Shown here: one piece after another, positions 8,396 through 16,822 of the stretch
Position numbering within the stretch: the first letter of the stretch is position 1
Layout: the number at the start of each line of letters is the position of its first letter
Assembly: GCF_016888515.1 (NCBI RefSeq)
Contig: NZ_JAFEJK010000001.1
Span: 1,769,475 to 1,833,474, forward strand
Reading direction: 5' to 3'
Source: Shimia biformata
GTDB taxonomy: Bacteria > Pseudomonadota > Alphaproteobacteria > Rhodobacterales > Rhodobacteraceae
DNA: 64,000 bases
Made by a program: the position numbers and the translations under genes
The notes under the pieces: generated by a model
Database searches by the model: none
What the model saw: the letters and a program-made list of their open reading frames with translations, nothing else
What the model was told of the DNA's origin: nothing

Positions 8396-9559
8396 TCAGG
8401 CGCGTGACAAAAGCCCGCCCGCCTGCCGCCGCACCCGCCCTTCGACCTCAAGGTCGACAAGGGCCGGGCTGACGATGCTTGCGGGCGCGCCCAGGTCGCG
8501 GATCAGCTGGTCCTCGCCGACGGGCGAGGGGCCAAGCTGCTGAAGGATTTGCATGTGCAATTCATGGGTCGTGCGCAGGTCGCGCGTGTTTTCAGCCGGC
8601 GCGTGGGGCGGCACGAGATGCAAGCCGGGCTGCGGGTTGTCGGGGATCGCTGCATCCGCGGTGATGTGATGCCCAATCGCCTCGATCACGTCGTCGGCGC
8701 CCCGCACCAATGTGGCCCCGTCCCGGATCAGCATGTTGCACCCGGCGGCGCGGGCATCAAACGGGTGGCCCGGCACCGCCAGCACGTCGCGCCCCTGGTC
8801 CAGCGCGTTGCGCGCGGTAATCAGGCTGCCTGACCGGGCTGCGGCCTCGACGATGACAAGGGCCGGGGCCAATCCCGAGATCAGGCGGTTGCGGGGCGGA
8901 AAATGACGGGCTTGCGGAACCAGCCCGATGGGCTGTTCACTGATCCGCAACCCCGTCTCCGCGAGCGTTTTGGCAAGCGTTGCGTTTTCGGCCGGATATA
9001 TTCGGTCAACCCCGCCGGCAAAGACCGCGATGGTGCCGGTTTCGGCAGACCCGGCATGACAGGCGGTGTCGATCCCGCGGGCAAATCCCGAGACGGTGAC
9101 AAACCCGGCTTCACCCAGATCGCGCGCCAGCTGTCGTGCCATGCGGGTGCCAAGGGACGACGCGTTGCGCGCGCCCGCCATGGCAACCGTCGGCTGTTTC
9201 AACAGATCGGTGTTTCCCAGCGCCCAGAACATCGGCGGCGCGTCAGTGAGGTCATGGAACAGGGCGGGGTAATCGGCATCGCCCCGATAGATCAGCCGCG
9301 CGCCGATCTTTTCGCCTGCGCGCAACTCGGCCTCGGTCGCGGCGGGATCCTGGGTGGCATAATCGTCAACCCCGGCGGCGCGGGCAATGTCGGGCAGGGC
9401 GCGAAGTGCATCCGCTGCGCTGCCATGTTCCGCCAGCAGGCGGTTGAAGGTCGAAATTCCGACCCGGCGAGAGCGCAGAAGGCGAAGCCAGGAAAAGCGA
9501 TCCTCTTCCGTGGTGGGTGGGAGTTGGGGGTGAGTGGAAGAAAACTGATCCTCTGGCAT
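8396..9559 (-). CDS. dprA: DNA-processing protein DprA
   Basis: DprA (Smf) binds incoming single-stranded DNA during natural transformation and loads RecA. The 387-residue protein has an N-terminal SAM-like helical region (residues 20-75), then the DprA Rossmann fold (about 85-295) with VAMAGARNASSLG, SGFARGIDTACHAG, the conserved FPPRNRLISGLA and the GSLITARNALDQGR motif. The C-terminal 60 residues form the DML1-like winged helix (EDQLIRDLGAPASIVSPALVDLEVEGRV). All family motifs are present. It starts 87 bases after the end of tldD in the same direction, and may be cotranscribed. Its presence is compatible with competence but does not prove it. Confidence 0.95.
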   Translation of the reverse strand: MPEDQFSSTHPQLPPTTEEDRFSWLRLLRSRRVGISTFNRLLAEHGSAADALRALPDIARAAGVDDYATQDPAATEAELRAGEKIGARLIYRGDADYPALFHDLTDAPPMFWALGNTDLLKQPTVAMAGARNASSLGTRMARQLARDLGEAGFVTVSGFARGIDTACHAGSAETGTIAVFAGGVDRIYPAENATLAKTLAETGLRISEQPIGLVPQARHFPPRNRLISGLAPALVIVEAAARSGSLITARNALDQGRDVLAVPGHPFDARAAGCNMLIRDGATLVRGADDVIEAIGHHITADAAIPDNPQPGLHLVPPHAPAENTRDLRTTHELHMQILQQLGPSPVGEDQLIRDLGAPASIVSPALVDLEVEGRVRRQAGGLLSRA

Positions 9560-9646
9560 CCGTGGCTCCGCCTTGCTGCGGAATCAGGAATAGCCGCCCA
9601 CTGGTTAACGGCGGATGAATCGATTGGAAAAAATCGAGAACACGCC

Positions 9647-11068
9647 TCAGGCCGCCGCCCCTCCCACCGTCAGCCCCTCGATCAGGACCGACGGCTGGCC
9701 GACCCCGACCGGCACCCATTGGCCGGCCTTGCCGCAATTGCCCATGCCGGGATCAAGCGCCATGTCGCTGCCAAGCGCGCGGATGCCGTTCATCGCGGTG
9801 AAGCCGTCGCCGATCAGCGTCGCGCCTTTCACAGGCGCGCCGACCTTGCCGTTCTGGACGCGATAGGCCTCGGTGCAGGAAAAGACGAACTTGCCATTGG
9901 TGATATCGACCTGACCGCCACCGAACCCAACCGCCCAGATGCCGTCCTTCATGTCGGCAACCAGATCAGCCGGATTAGCATCGCCGCCCAGCATCATCGT
10001 GTTCGTCATGCGCGGCATCGGTGCGTGGGCATAGCTTTCGCGGCGTCCGTTGCCGGTCGGCTCGACCCCCATCAGCCGGGCGTTCTGGCGGTCCTGCATA
10101 TATCCCACCAGCACCCCATCCTCGATCAGCACGTTGCGGCGGCTGGGCGTGCCCTCATCATCCACCGTGATCGAGCCGCGCCGGTCCGGGATGGTGCCGT
10201 CATCAACCACGGTGACGCCCCGCGCGGCGACCTGTTCGCCGATCTTGCCTGTAAAGACAGAACTGCCCTTGCGGTTGAAATCTCCTTCCAGCCCGTGGCC
10301 CACCGCCTCGTGCAGAAGGATGCCGGGCCAGCCGGGGCCAAGCACCACGGGCAGATGCCCGGCGGGGGCGGGAACCGCGCCAAGGTTCACCACGGCAATG
10401 CGCAGCGCCTCGTCGACCTTGGCCTGCCAGTCGGCGGGCTCCATCAACCCGTCCAGACCCACACGTCCGCCACCCCCGGCGCTACCGCTTTCGCGGCGGC
10501 CGTTTTCCTCGACAATGACCGAGACATTGACCCGCGTCATCGGGCGCACGTCCTCGATCAGTTGCCCGTCCGGGCGCAGGATGGCCACCTCCTGAAGCGA
10601 GGCCGCCAGCGTCGCCGAGACCTGGACCACCCGCTTGTCCCGGCCCCGCGCATAGGCGTCGATCTCGCGCAATGTCTCGATCTTCACGGGAAAGGCGGCC
10701 CCGGCGATCGGGTCGTCATCGGTATAGAGGCGGCGGTTGGTCGGCACCGGACCCGCCGCCAGCGTGCCCCCGCCATCGCCCACCGCCAGACGCGCGGTTT
10801 CGACCGCGCGCGACAGGGCGGCGGCGGAAATTTCCGAGGCATGGGCATAGCCAGTGACCTCGCCATTCACGGCGCGCAGCCCGAAGCCTTCGGTTGCGTC
10901 ATAGCTCGCGGTCTTGATCCGGCCATCATCAAAGACCAGCGCCTCGGACCGGCGGCGTTCGAGGAACAACTCGCCATCATCGGCGCCCGCCGTGGCGCGG
11001 CGCAGTTCGGCCAGCGCGTGATCGCGGTCCAGCACGGTCTGAAAAGGGCGAAATTTGATCTCTGTCAT
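9647..11068 (-). CDS. tldD: Metalloprotease TldD
   Basis: TldD (473 residues) is the metal-binding subunit of the TldD/TldE protease, which unfolds and degrades small peptides, processes microcin-type precursors and degrades CcdA in enterobacteria. The zinc-binding HExxxH motif is intact in LLHEAVGHGLEGDF near residue 260, and C-terminal motifs YMQDRQNARLMG and ESYAHAPMPRMTNT are those of the family. The partner gene tldE/pmbA is not in the window. The ATG at 11068 lies 21 bases from an FNR-type box and is divergent from the cytochrome oxidase genes. The assignment is firm, the physiological substrate here is unknown. Confidence 0.95.
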   Translation of the reverse strand: MTEIKFRPFQTVLDRDHALAELRRATAGADDGELFLERRRSEALVFDDGRIKTASYDATEGFGLRAVNGEVTGYAHASEISAAALSRAVETARLAVGDGGGTLAAGPVPTNRRLYTDDDPIAGAAFPVKIETLREIDAYARGRDKRVVQVSATLAASLQEVAILRPDGQLIEDVRPMTRVNVSVIVEENGRRESGSAGGGGRVGLDGLMEPADWQAKVDEALRIAVVNLGAVPAPAGHLPVVLGPGWPGILLHEAVGHGLEGDFNRKGSSVFTGKIGEQVAARGVTVVDDGTIPDRRGSITVDDEGTPSRRNVLIEDGVLVGYMQDRQNARLMGVEPTGNGRRESYAHAPMPRMTNTMMLGGDANPADLVADMKDGIWAVGFGGGQVDITNGKFVFSCTEAYRVQNGKVGAPVKGATLIGDGFTAMNGIRALGSDMALDPGMGNCGKAGQWVPVGVGQPSVLIEGLTVGGAAA

Positions 11069-11088
11069 GTGATTTTTTTCCTGCCTTT

Positions 11089-11102
11089 TTGATCTAAATC
11101 AA
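11089..11102. promoter_or_regulatory. FNR/FnrL-type binding site
   Basis: The 14-base sequence TTGATCTAAATCAA is an exact match to the FNR consensus TTGAT-N4-ATCAA, flanked by T and A runs. It lies in the 181-base divergent region between tldD (21 bases upstream of its ATG) and ctaC (148 bases upstream). In purple bacteria FnrL controls oxygen-dependent respiratory and photosynthesis genes, so control of the oxidase operon, of tldD, or of both is the likely role. Confidence 0.8.
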
Positions 11103-11249
11103 AAAAAGCGTCCGTTTGACGCAAGCCTCTGTCTTTATCTGTGTGTCAGAATATGGTTGATAGCACCGACATAACAACGGGATTCCGCCCCAATAGGCGG
11201 CTTTCCCCCCGCAACAGAACGAAAAACGCGCAACCGATCAGGGTGAATC

Positions 11250-12089
11250 ATGCGACATCTATCGACACTCCTGGGCCTTCTGGCTGCCTTCACTGCCCTT
11301 CCTGCACTGGCGCAGGACGTTGAACGGGTTGGCAAGCCGGTTGATGGCCTGATGGGCTGGCAGCCCGCCGCAACCGAACTTGCAGAACAGATCCACTCGT
11401 TGGACACACTGATTCTCTATATCATCACCGCTATCGTGATTTTTGTCGTCGGTTTGGTGGCCTACATCATCGTGCGCTACAACCGCCGGTCCAACCCCAA
11501 CCCCTCGGGTTTCACCCACAACACCCCGATCGAGATCGCATGGACCGTGGGTCCGATCATCATCCTGGTGTTCATCGGTGCGTTTTCGCTGCCCGTGCTG
11601 TTCAATCAGCAGGAAATCCCCGAAGGCGACATCCACATCAAGGTGACCGGCTATCAGTGGTACTGGGGCTATGAATACACCGATGAGGGCTTTGGCTTTG
11701 AAAGCTTCCTTCTGCCCAAGGACCAGCTGGCCGAGAACGGCTATGAGGCTGACGAATGGCTGCTGGCGACCGACACCCGTGTCGTGATCCCGGTCGGCAA
11801 GGTTGTCGTGATGGACGTGACCGGCGCGGACGTGATCCATGCCTGGACCATTCCGGCCTTTGGCGTGAAACAGGACGCCGTGCCGGGCCGCATCGCGCAG
11901 CTCTGGTTCAAGGCCGAGAAAGAAGGCCTTTACTTCGGCCAGTGTTCCGAGCTTTGCGGCAAGGACCACGCCTATATGCCGATCACCGTCGAGGTGGTCA
12001 GCGAGGAAGCCTATCAGGAATGGCTTGCCGGCGCGAAAGAGGAATATGCGGGTCTTCCGCAGACCTTCCAGGTCGCTTCGGCTGACTGA
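11250..12089 (+). CDS. ctaC: Cytochrome c oxidase subunit II
   Basis: The 279-residue precursor of subunit II of the aa3-type terminal oxidase begins with a signal peptide ([22 protein letters not shown]). Two membrane helices follow (about 55-78 and 95-115), then the periplasmic cupredoxin domain. The electron-entry aromatic stretch [10 protein letters not shown] and the CuA ligands ([13 protein letters not shown], with the upstream His in VIHAWTIP) are all present, so it is a genuine CuA subunit receiving electrons from cytochrome c. It heads the run ctaC-ctaB-coxF-ctaG-ctaE. Subunit I (ctaD) is not here and is usually encoded elsewhere in this group. Confidence 0.97.
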   Translation: MRHLSTLLGLLAAFTALPALAQDVERVGKPVDGLMGWQPAATELAEQIHSLDTLILYIITAIVIFVVGLVAYIIVRYNRRSNPNPSGFTHNTPIEIAWTVGPIIILVFIGAFSLPVLFNQQEIPEGDIHIKVTGYQWYWGYEYTDEGFGFESFLLPKDQLAENGYEADEWLLATDTRVVIPVGKVVVMDVTGADVIHAWTIPAFGVKQDAVPGRIAQLWFKAEKEGLYFGQCSELCGKDHAYMPITVEVVSEEAYQEWLAGAKEEYAGLPQTFQVASAD

Positions 12090-12102
12090 AACCTGAAGGG
12101 AC

Positions 12103-12124
12103 GGGGGCGTTTCAGGACGCCCCC
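12103..12124 (+). other. Intercistronic hairpin between ctaC and ctaB
   Basis: A perfect 8-bp stem GGGGGCGT/ACGCCCCC with the loop TTCAGG lies 14 bases after the ctaC stop. It lacks a T run, so it is not a classic terminator. A stable hairpin here may protect the ctaC message or lower expression of the assembly genes downstream, which are needed in smaller amounts. Confidence 0.5.
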
Positions 12125-12142
12125 CGACCAAATGAGGCAAAG

Positions 12143-13087
12143 ATGAGCGACGCAAGCATCAACACCCAGACCCGGAAACACGAGGACGAGGCCAGCTTTG
12201 GCGATTACTTCGCCCTTCTGAAGCCGCGTGTGATGTCGCTTGTGGTGTTCACCGCCGCCGTTGGCCTGCTGGCCGCACCCGTGGCTGTGCATCCGATGAT
12301 CGCCTTTGCCTCGATCCTGTTCATTGCCGTGGGCGGCGGTGCTTCGGGGGCGCTGAACATGTGGTGGGACGCGGATATCGACCGGGTGATGAAACGCACC
12401 AAGGGCCGTCCGATCCCGTCGGGCAAGGTCACCGAGGGCGAGGCGTTTTCGATCGGTATCACCCTGTCGGTCTTTGCCGTCGTCATGCTTGGGTTGGCCG
12501 CCAACTGGGTTACCGCCGGATTGCTGGCCTTCACCATCTTCTTCTACGTGGTGATCTATACCATGTGGCTGAAACGCTGGACGCCGCAGAACATCGTGAT
12601 TGGCGGCGCCGCGGGCGCCTTCCCTCCGATGATCGGCTGGGCGGTGGCGACGGGTGGTATCTCGGTTGAATCGGTGTTGATGTTCACCCTGACCTTCATG
12701 TGGACCCCGCCGCATTTCTGGGCGCTGTGCCTGTTCATGAAATCCGATTACAAGGACGCGGGCGTGCCGATGCTTCATGTCACCCATGGCCGCAAGTCGA
12801 CCCGCAACCACATCCTTGTCTACACCCTGCTTCTGGCGCTGATCGCGGTGGGCATTGCTTTCACCGACATCGGCGGTCCGGTCTACCTGGTGACCGCTTT
12901 GGTGATGAACGGGCTGTTTGTGGCCGGGGCCGTGGCCATCTGGCGCCGGGACGAGACCCGCGCCGAGGCCGACAATTACAAGCGGGAAAAGGCTTTCTTT
13001 GCCCTGTCGCTGCTCTATCTCTTCTTGCATTTCGGCGCGATCCTCGCCGAGGCCGCGCTGAAACCCTATGGGTTGGGAGGCTGGTAA
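12143..13087 (+). CDS. ctaB: Protoheme IX farnesyltransferase (heme O synthase)
   Basis: This UbiA-family prenyltransferase of 314 residues attaches a farnesyl group to heme B, giving heme O, the precursor of heme A of the oxidase. The prenyl-diphosphate motif [15 protein letters not shown] (NxxxDxxxD) near residue 73 and the second motif [14 protein letters not shown] near 205 are intact. About eight to nine hydrophobic helices are visible. It lies between oxidase structural and copper-assembly genes as usual in Paracoccus and Rhodobacter. The coxF start is one base beyond its stop, so translation is likely coupled. Confidence 0.96.
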   Translation: MSDASINTQTRKHEDEASFGDYFALLKPRVMSLVVFTAAVGLLAAPVAVHPMIAFASILFIAVGGGASGALNMWWDADIDRVMKRTKGRPIPSGKVTEGEAFSIGITLSVFAVVMLGLAANWVTAGLLAFTIFFYVVIYTMWLKRWTPQNIVIGGAAGAFPPMIGWAVATGGISVESVLMFTLTFMWTPPHFWALCLFMKSDYKDAGVPMLHVTHGRKSTRNHILVYTLLLALIAVGIAFTDIGGPVYLVTALVMNGLFVAGAVAIWRRDETRAEADNYKREKAFFALSLLYLFLHFGAILAEAALKPYGLGGW

Positions 13088-13088
13088 G

Positions 13089-13250
13089 ATGAGCTTTCGT
13101 GACGAACATGAGCTGCACAAGCGCCGTTTCGGGCGCAATCTTGGTGTAGGTCTGGTGCTGGCGGCGTTCATCGTGATCGTCTTTGGCCTGACCGTGGTAA
13201 AAGTGACGCGTGGCGATTACGAGCCCGCAAATGCGGTGATGCAGAACTGA
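13089..13250 (+). CDS. coxF: CoxF-like small membrane protein
   Basis: A 53-residue protein starting [20 protein letters not shown], with a charged N-terminus, one membrane helix ([20 protein letters not shown]) and a short tail. A GGGAGG ribosome site ahead of the ATG supports this start rather than an in-frame ATG seven codons earlier. Small genes of this type lie between ctaB and ctaG in Rhodobacterales and are annotated as CoxF, a presumed oxidase assembly factor; no biochemical role is certain. Its TGA overlaps the ATG of ctaG by one base. Identification rests on position and size as much as on sequence. Confidence 0.75.
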   Translation: MSFRDEHELHKRRFGRNLGVGLVLAAFIVIVFGLTVVKVTRGDYEPANAVMQN

Positions 13251-13843
13251 TGGCGATGGAAGGCAAACATAAGACGCTGGTCCAGCTTGTGGGCGTGGTC
13301 GTGGTGATGGGCGCGCTCGCCTGGGCGTCGGTGCCGTTTTACGACTGGTTCTGCCGCGTGACCGGGTTTGGCGGCACGACAAACAGTGCTGATGCCGGGT
13401 CGGACGTGATCCTCGATCAGACCATCAAGGTGCGCTTCGACGCCTCGCTGGAACGCGACATGCCCTGGACCTTCAAGCCGGTCCAGCGCGTAATGGAAAT
13501 TCGCATCGGCGAGACCGGCCTTGCCTTTTACGAGGCGCACAACCCGACCGACCGCCCCGTCGCGGGATCGGCCAGCTATAACGTCGCGCCCTATGCGGCG
13601 GGCAACTATTTCACCAAGATCGACTGTTTCTGCTTCGAAGAGCAGGTGCTGATGCCGGGCGAGACCGTGTCGATGCCCGTCAGCTTCTATGTCGACCCCG
13701 AAATCGTGAAGGACCGCGAAGGCAAGTTCCTCAAGGAAATCACCCTGTCCTACACGTTCTACGAAATCGACCTGCCCGAGGCCCAAGCCGCCTTGACGCA
13801 GCCGACCGAAACCAAAGAAACTGAGCCTTCCAACGAGGGATAA
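13250..13843 (+). CDS. ctaG: Cytochrome c oxidase assembly protein CtaG (Cox11)
   Basis: CtaG/Cox11 delivers copper to the CuB site of subunit I. The 197-residue protein has a single N-terminal membrane anchor ([22 protein letters not shown]) and a periplasmic domain with [11 protein letters not shown] and the copper-binding motif [12 protein letters not shown], the CFCF signature of the family. [12 protein letters not shown]-type residues ([10 protein letters not shown]) near 145 are also typical. The start codon overlaps the coxF stop (TGATG). Complete and in its usual operon position; the C-terminal 20 residues are variable. Confidence 0.96.
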   Translation: MAMEGKHKTLVQLVGVVVVMGALAWASVPFYDWFCRVTGFGGTTNSADAGSDVILDQTIKVRFDASLERDMPWTFKPVQRVMEIRIGETGLAFYEAHNPTDRPVAGSASYNVAPYAAGNYFTKIDCFCFEEQVLMPGETVSMPVSFYVDPEIVKDREGKFLKEITLSYTFYEIDLPEAQAALTQPTETKETEPSNEG

Positions 13844-13850
13844 TAAGAAA

Positions 13851-14651
13851 ATGGCCCATGTGAAAAACCACGATTACCATATTCTGAGCCCGTCACTCTG
13901 GCCGTTCCTGGGCGCTGTCGCCGGGTTCATCATGCTGTTTGGCGCTGTTCTGTTTTTCCACGACGCTGGTCCGTGGGTACTGCTGATCGGCTTTGTCGCC
14001 GTGCTTTATGTCATGTTCGGCTGGTGGGCCGACGTGGTGGCCGAAAGCCAAGCCGGGGATCACACGCCCGTCGTTCAGATTGGCCTGCGCTATGGCTTTA
14101 TCCTGTTCATCATGTCCGAGGTCATGTTCTTCTCGGCGTGGTTCTGGAGCTTCTTCAAGCACGCGCTCTATCCGATGGGCCCGGAAAGCCCGGCCGTCGA
14201 CGGCGTCTGGCCGCCCGCCGGGATCGAGACCTTCGACCCCTGGCACCTGCCGCTGATCAACACGCTGATCCTGCTTCTGTCGGGTTGCGCCGCAACCTGG
14301 GCGCACCATGCCATCGCGCATGACAACAACCGCAAGGACATGATCAACGGCCTGATCATCGCGGTTCTGCTGGGTGTCCTGTTCACCGTGTTCCAGGCCT
14401 ATGAATACAGCCACGCCGCCTTTGGCTTCTCGGGCAACATCTATGGTGCGAACTTCTTCATGGCGACCGGTTTCCACGGCTTCCACGTGATCGTCGGCAC
14501 CATCTTCCTGTTCGTCTGCATGCTGCGCGCGATGAAGGGTCACTTCACCAAGGAAAAGCACATCGGCTTCGAGGCCGCCGCCTGGTACTGGCACTTCGTT
14601 GACGTGGTCTGGCTGTTCCTCTTTGCCGCTGTCTATATCTGGGGCGGCTAA
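13851..14651 (+). CDS. ctaE: Cytochrome c oxidase subunit III
   Basis: This 266-residue integral membrane protein has seven predicted helices and begins [19 protein letters not shown], the usual subunit III start. Conserved stretches include [28 protein letters not shown] and [14 protein letters not shown], and it ends [20 protein letters not shown], all hallmark sequences. The glutamate in SEVMFF is the conserved membrane carboxylate. Subunit III stabilises the oxidase during turnover. Just after the stop a strong hairpin with a T run would limit transcription into surf1. Confidence 0.97.
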   Translation: MAHVKNHDYHILSPSLWPFLGAVAGFIMLFGAVLFFHDAGPWVLLIGFVAVLYVMFGWWADVVAESQAGDHTPVVQIGLRYGFILFIMSEVMFFSAWFWSFFKHALYPMGPESPAVDGVWPPAGIETFDPWHLPLINTLILLLSGCAATWAHHAIAHDNNRKDMINGLIIAVLLGVLFTVFQAYEYSHAAFGFSGNIYGANFFMATGFHGFHVIVGTIFLFVCMLRAMKGHFTKEKHIGFEAAAWYWHFVDVVWLFLFAAVYIWGG

Positions 14652-14698
14652 GCGGGTCTTCGGCGGTTGATCATCTTCCGCCAATGCGACTAAATCCC

Positions 14699-14732
14699 AT
14701 CGCGGGTGGCCCCGGCTGCCCGCGATTTTCGT
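14699..14732 (+). terminator. Hairpin terminator after ctaE, abutting surf1
   Basis: An 8-bp stem ATCGCGGG/CCCGCGAT (with an inner GCC/GGC pairing) is followed directly by TTTTCGTTT. It starts 48 bases after the ctaE stop and ends just before the first possible surf1 start codon, so it looks like a partial terminator or attenuator separating oxidase genes from surf1-thrC. Confidence 0.6.
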
Positions 14733-14738
14733 TTCCCG

Positions 14739-15437
14739 ATGAGGTCTCTCTTGCGACGTCTGATCCTGCCCCTTGTCTTTGGCATCCTTGGCACCGCGAT
14801 CCTTGTTTCGCTGGGCAACTGGCAGGTGCGGCGGTTGGCCGAGAAAGAGGCATATCTCGCCGCCATAGACGCCCGGATCGGGGCCGCGCCGGTCGCGCTG
14901 CCCGCATCGCCCGACCCGGAGGCCGACCGTTTCCTGCCGGTCTTGGTCAGCGGAACCTATACCGGGGACGAGTTGCACGTGCTGGTCTCGGTCAAACAGG
15001 TCGGGGCGGGGTATCGCATCATTTCCGCCTTTGAGACCGACGACGGGCGGCGCATCATGGTTGACCGTGGTTTCATCCGCACCGGCGCAAAGGACGATGC
15101 GCGCCCCGACGGACCCGCCACAGTGACGGGCAACCTGCACTGGCCCGACGAGGTGGACAGTTTCACCCCCGACAACGATCTTGAGGAAAACATCTGGTTC
15201 GCCCGCGACGTGCCCGCGATGGCAGCGGCGCTGAACACCGAACCGACCCTTGTGATCCTGCGGGAAACGTCGCAAACAGACCCGCCCGTGACGCCGCTTC
15301 CGGTGACAACGGAAGGGATTCCGAACGATCACCTGCAATACATCGTCACCTGGTACGGACTTGCGATTGTATGGGTGGCAATGACGCTTTATTACCTGCG
15401 CCGACAGCGCAAAGACAAAAAGGCTTCTGACCGGTGA
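14739..15437 (+). CDS. SURF1 family oxidase assembly protein
   Basis: SURF1 proteins assist heme A insertion into subunit I. The product (232 residues from this ATG) has an N-terminal membrane helix with the signature LGNWQVRRLAEKEAYLA and a C-terminal helix (QYIVTWYGLAIVWVAMTLYYLRR) that ends in the typical YITWYGLA pattern. The start is uncertain: the ATG has no ribosome site, while a TTG at 14751 has GAGG six bases upstream and gives MRRLILPLVFG, the usual beginning in relatives. The gene overlaps thrC by four bases (GTGA), so translation is coupled to threonine synthase, an unusual but typical linkage in this order. Confidence 0.9.
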   Translation: MRSLLRRLILPLVFGILGTAILVSLGNWQVRRLAEKEAYLAAIDARIGAAPVALPASPDPEADRFLPVLVSGTYTGDELHVLVSVKQVGAGYRIISAFETDDGRRIMVDRGFIRTGAKDDARPDGPATVTGNLHWPDEVDSFTPDNDLEENIWFARDVPAMAAALNTEPTLVILRETSQTDPPVTPLPVTTEGIPNDHLQYIVTWYGLAIVWVAMTLYYLRRQRKDKKASDR

Positions 15438-16822
15438 AATATATCTCGACCCGTGGCAACGCGCCCGACCTGACCTTTGAAGAGGCGATGCTGACCGGCC
15501 TTGCGCGTGACGGCGGGCTTTACGTGCCCGAGACCGTGCCGACCATGACCCCGGACCAGATCGCGGCGCTGGCGGGGCTGAGCTATGAAGAGGCCGCGTT
15601 CCACGTCATGCGCCCCTTTGTCGGCGACGCCTTCACCGATGACGAATTCCGGGGCATCATCGCGCGCGCCTATGCGGGGTTCCGTCACGAGGCCCGCGCG
15701 CCGCTGGTGCAGCTGGCGCCAAACCATTTCCTGCTGGAATTGTTCCACGGCCCGACGCTGGCGTTCAAGGATTTCGCCATGCAGCTCATTGGCCAGCTGT
15801 TCCAGTTCTCGCTGGCGCGACGCGACGAACGGGTGACCATCGTCGGCGCGACCAGCGGAGACACCGGGTCAGCGGCAATCGAGGCGTTCCGGGGGCTCGA
15901 CAATGTCGATGTGTTTATCCTGTTCCCCGATGGCCGGGTCTCGGACATCCAGCGCAAACAGATGACGACGCCCGATGACGCCAATGTTCACGCGCTGGCG
16001 CTGGACGGGGATTTCGACGATTGCCAGGCGGCGCTGAAGGACATGTTCAACGATTTCGACTTCCGCGACGGGGTGCGCCTTGCGGGTGTGAACTCGATCA
16101 ACTGGGCGCGGGTGCTGGCGCAGGTGGTCTATTACTTCACCTCTGCGGTGTCGCTGGGCGCGCCTTATCGCAAGGTTTCGTTCACCGTGCCGACGGGCAA
16201 TTTCGGTGACATCTTCGCGGGCTATATCGCCAAGAAAATGGGCCTGCCGATCGACCAGCTGGTGATTGCCACGAACCAGAACGACATCCTCCATCGCACG
16301 ATGGAAACCGGCGCCTATACCAAGGAAGGCGTGACGCCTTCGATTTCGCCGTCCATGGACATTCAGGTTTCGTCCAACTTTGAACGTGCGCTGTTTGACG
16401 CCTATGGCCGCGACGGCGCGGCGGTCGCGCAGCTGATGGACGAGTTGAAACAGGGCAGCTTCGCCATCAGCCAGGGCGCGATGGAAGGCTTGCGCGAAAC
16501 CTTTGCCTCGGGCCGCGCCTCGGAAGGTGAGACCATGGCCACGATCACCCGCGGTTACACGGCGGCGGGGCAGGTCTATTGCCCGCACACCGCCGTTGGC
16601 GTGAAAGTCGCCGAAGAACATCTGGGCGCAACCCCGATGGTGACGCTGTCGACCGCGCATCCCGCCAAGTTCCCCGATGCGGTGGAAAAGGCCATGGGCC
16701 AGCGCCCCGGATTGCCGCCGCATATGGCCGACATGATGGACAAACCCGAGCGCGTGACCCGCGTGCCCAATGACCTGGGCGCATTGCAGACCCTCATCAA
16801 AGACCGGATTGCCAACCGTTGA
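15434..16822 (+). CDS. thrC: Threonine synthase
   Basis: Threonine synthase (462 residues) converts O-phosphohomoserine to threonine with PLP, the last step of the pathway that begins with lysC (41955). It belongs to the long bacterial class: start MKYISTRG, PLP lysine in PTLAFKDFAMQ (Lys112), and the phosphate-binding GATSGDTGSAA. The start codon is GTG inside the surf1 stop region. The M16 peptidase start overlaps the thrC stop, so the block surf1-thrC-M16-GNAT is read with three consecutive overlapping junctions. Confidence 0.97.
   Translation: MKYISTRGNAPDLTFEEAMLTGLARDGGLYVPETVPTMTPDQIAALAGLSYEEAAFHVMRPFVGDAFTDDEFRGIIARAYAGFRHEARAPLVQLAPNHFLLELFHGPTLAFKDFAMQLIGQLFQFSLARRDERVTIVGATSGDTGSAAIEAFRGLDNVDVFILFPDGRVSDIQRKQMTTPDDANVHALALDGDFDDCQAALKDMFNDFDFRDGVRLAGVNSINWARVLAQVVYYFTSAVSLGAPYRKVSFTVPTGNFGDIFAGYIAKKMGLPIDQLVIATNQNDILHRTMETGAYTKEGVTPSISPSMDIQVSSNFERALFDAYGRDGAAVAQLMDELKQGSFAISQGAMEGLRETFASGRASEGETMATITRGYTAAGQVYCPHTAVGVKVAEEHLGATPMVTLSTAHPAKFPDAVEKAMGQRPGLPPHMADMMDKPERVTRVPNDLGALQTLIKDRIANR

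Noticed and set aside
8903-11092. A 2.2-kb plus-strand frame running across dprA and tldD
   Set aside because: It crosses two well-identified minus-strand genes and the gap between them; composition is that of an antisense frame, rich in Gly, Arg, His and Gln.
13893-15338. A long minus-strand frame opposite ctaE and surf1
   Set aside because: Highly charged, low-complexity translation without domains; the plus-strand genes are certain.
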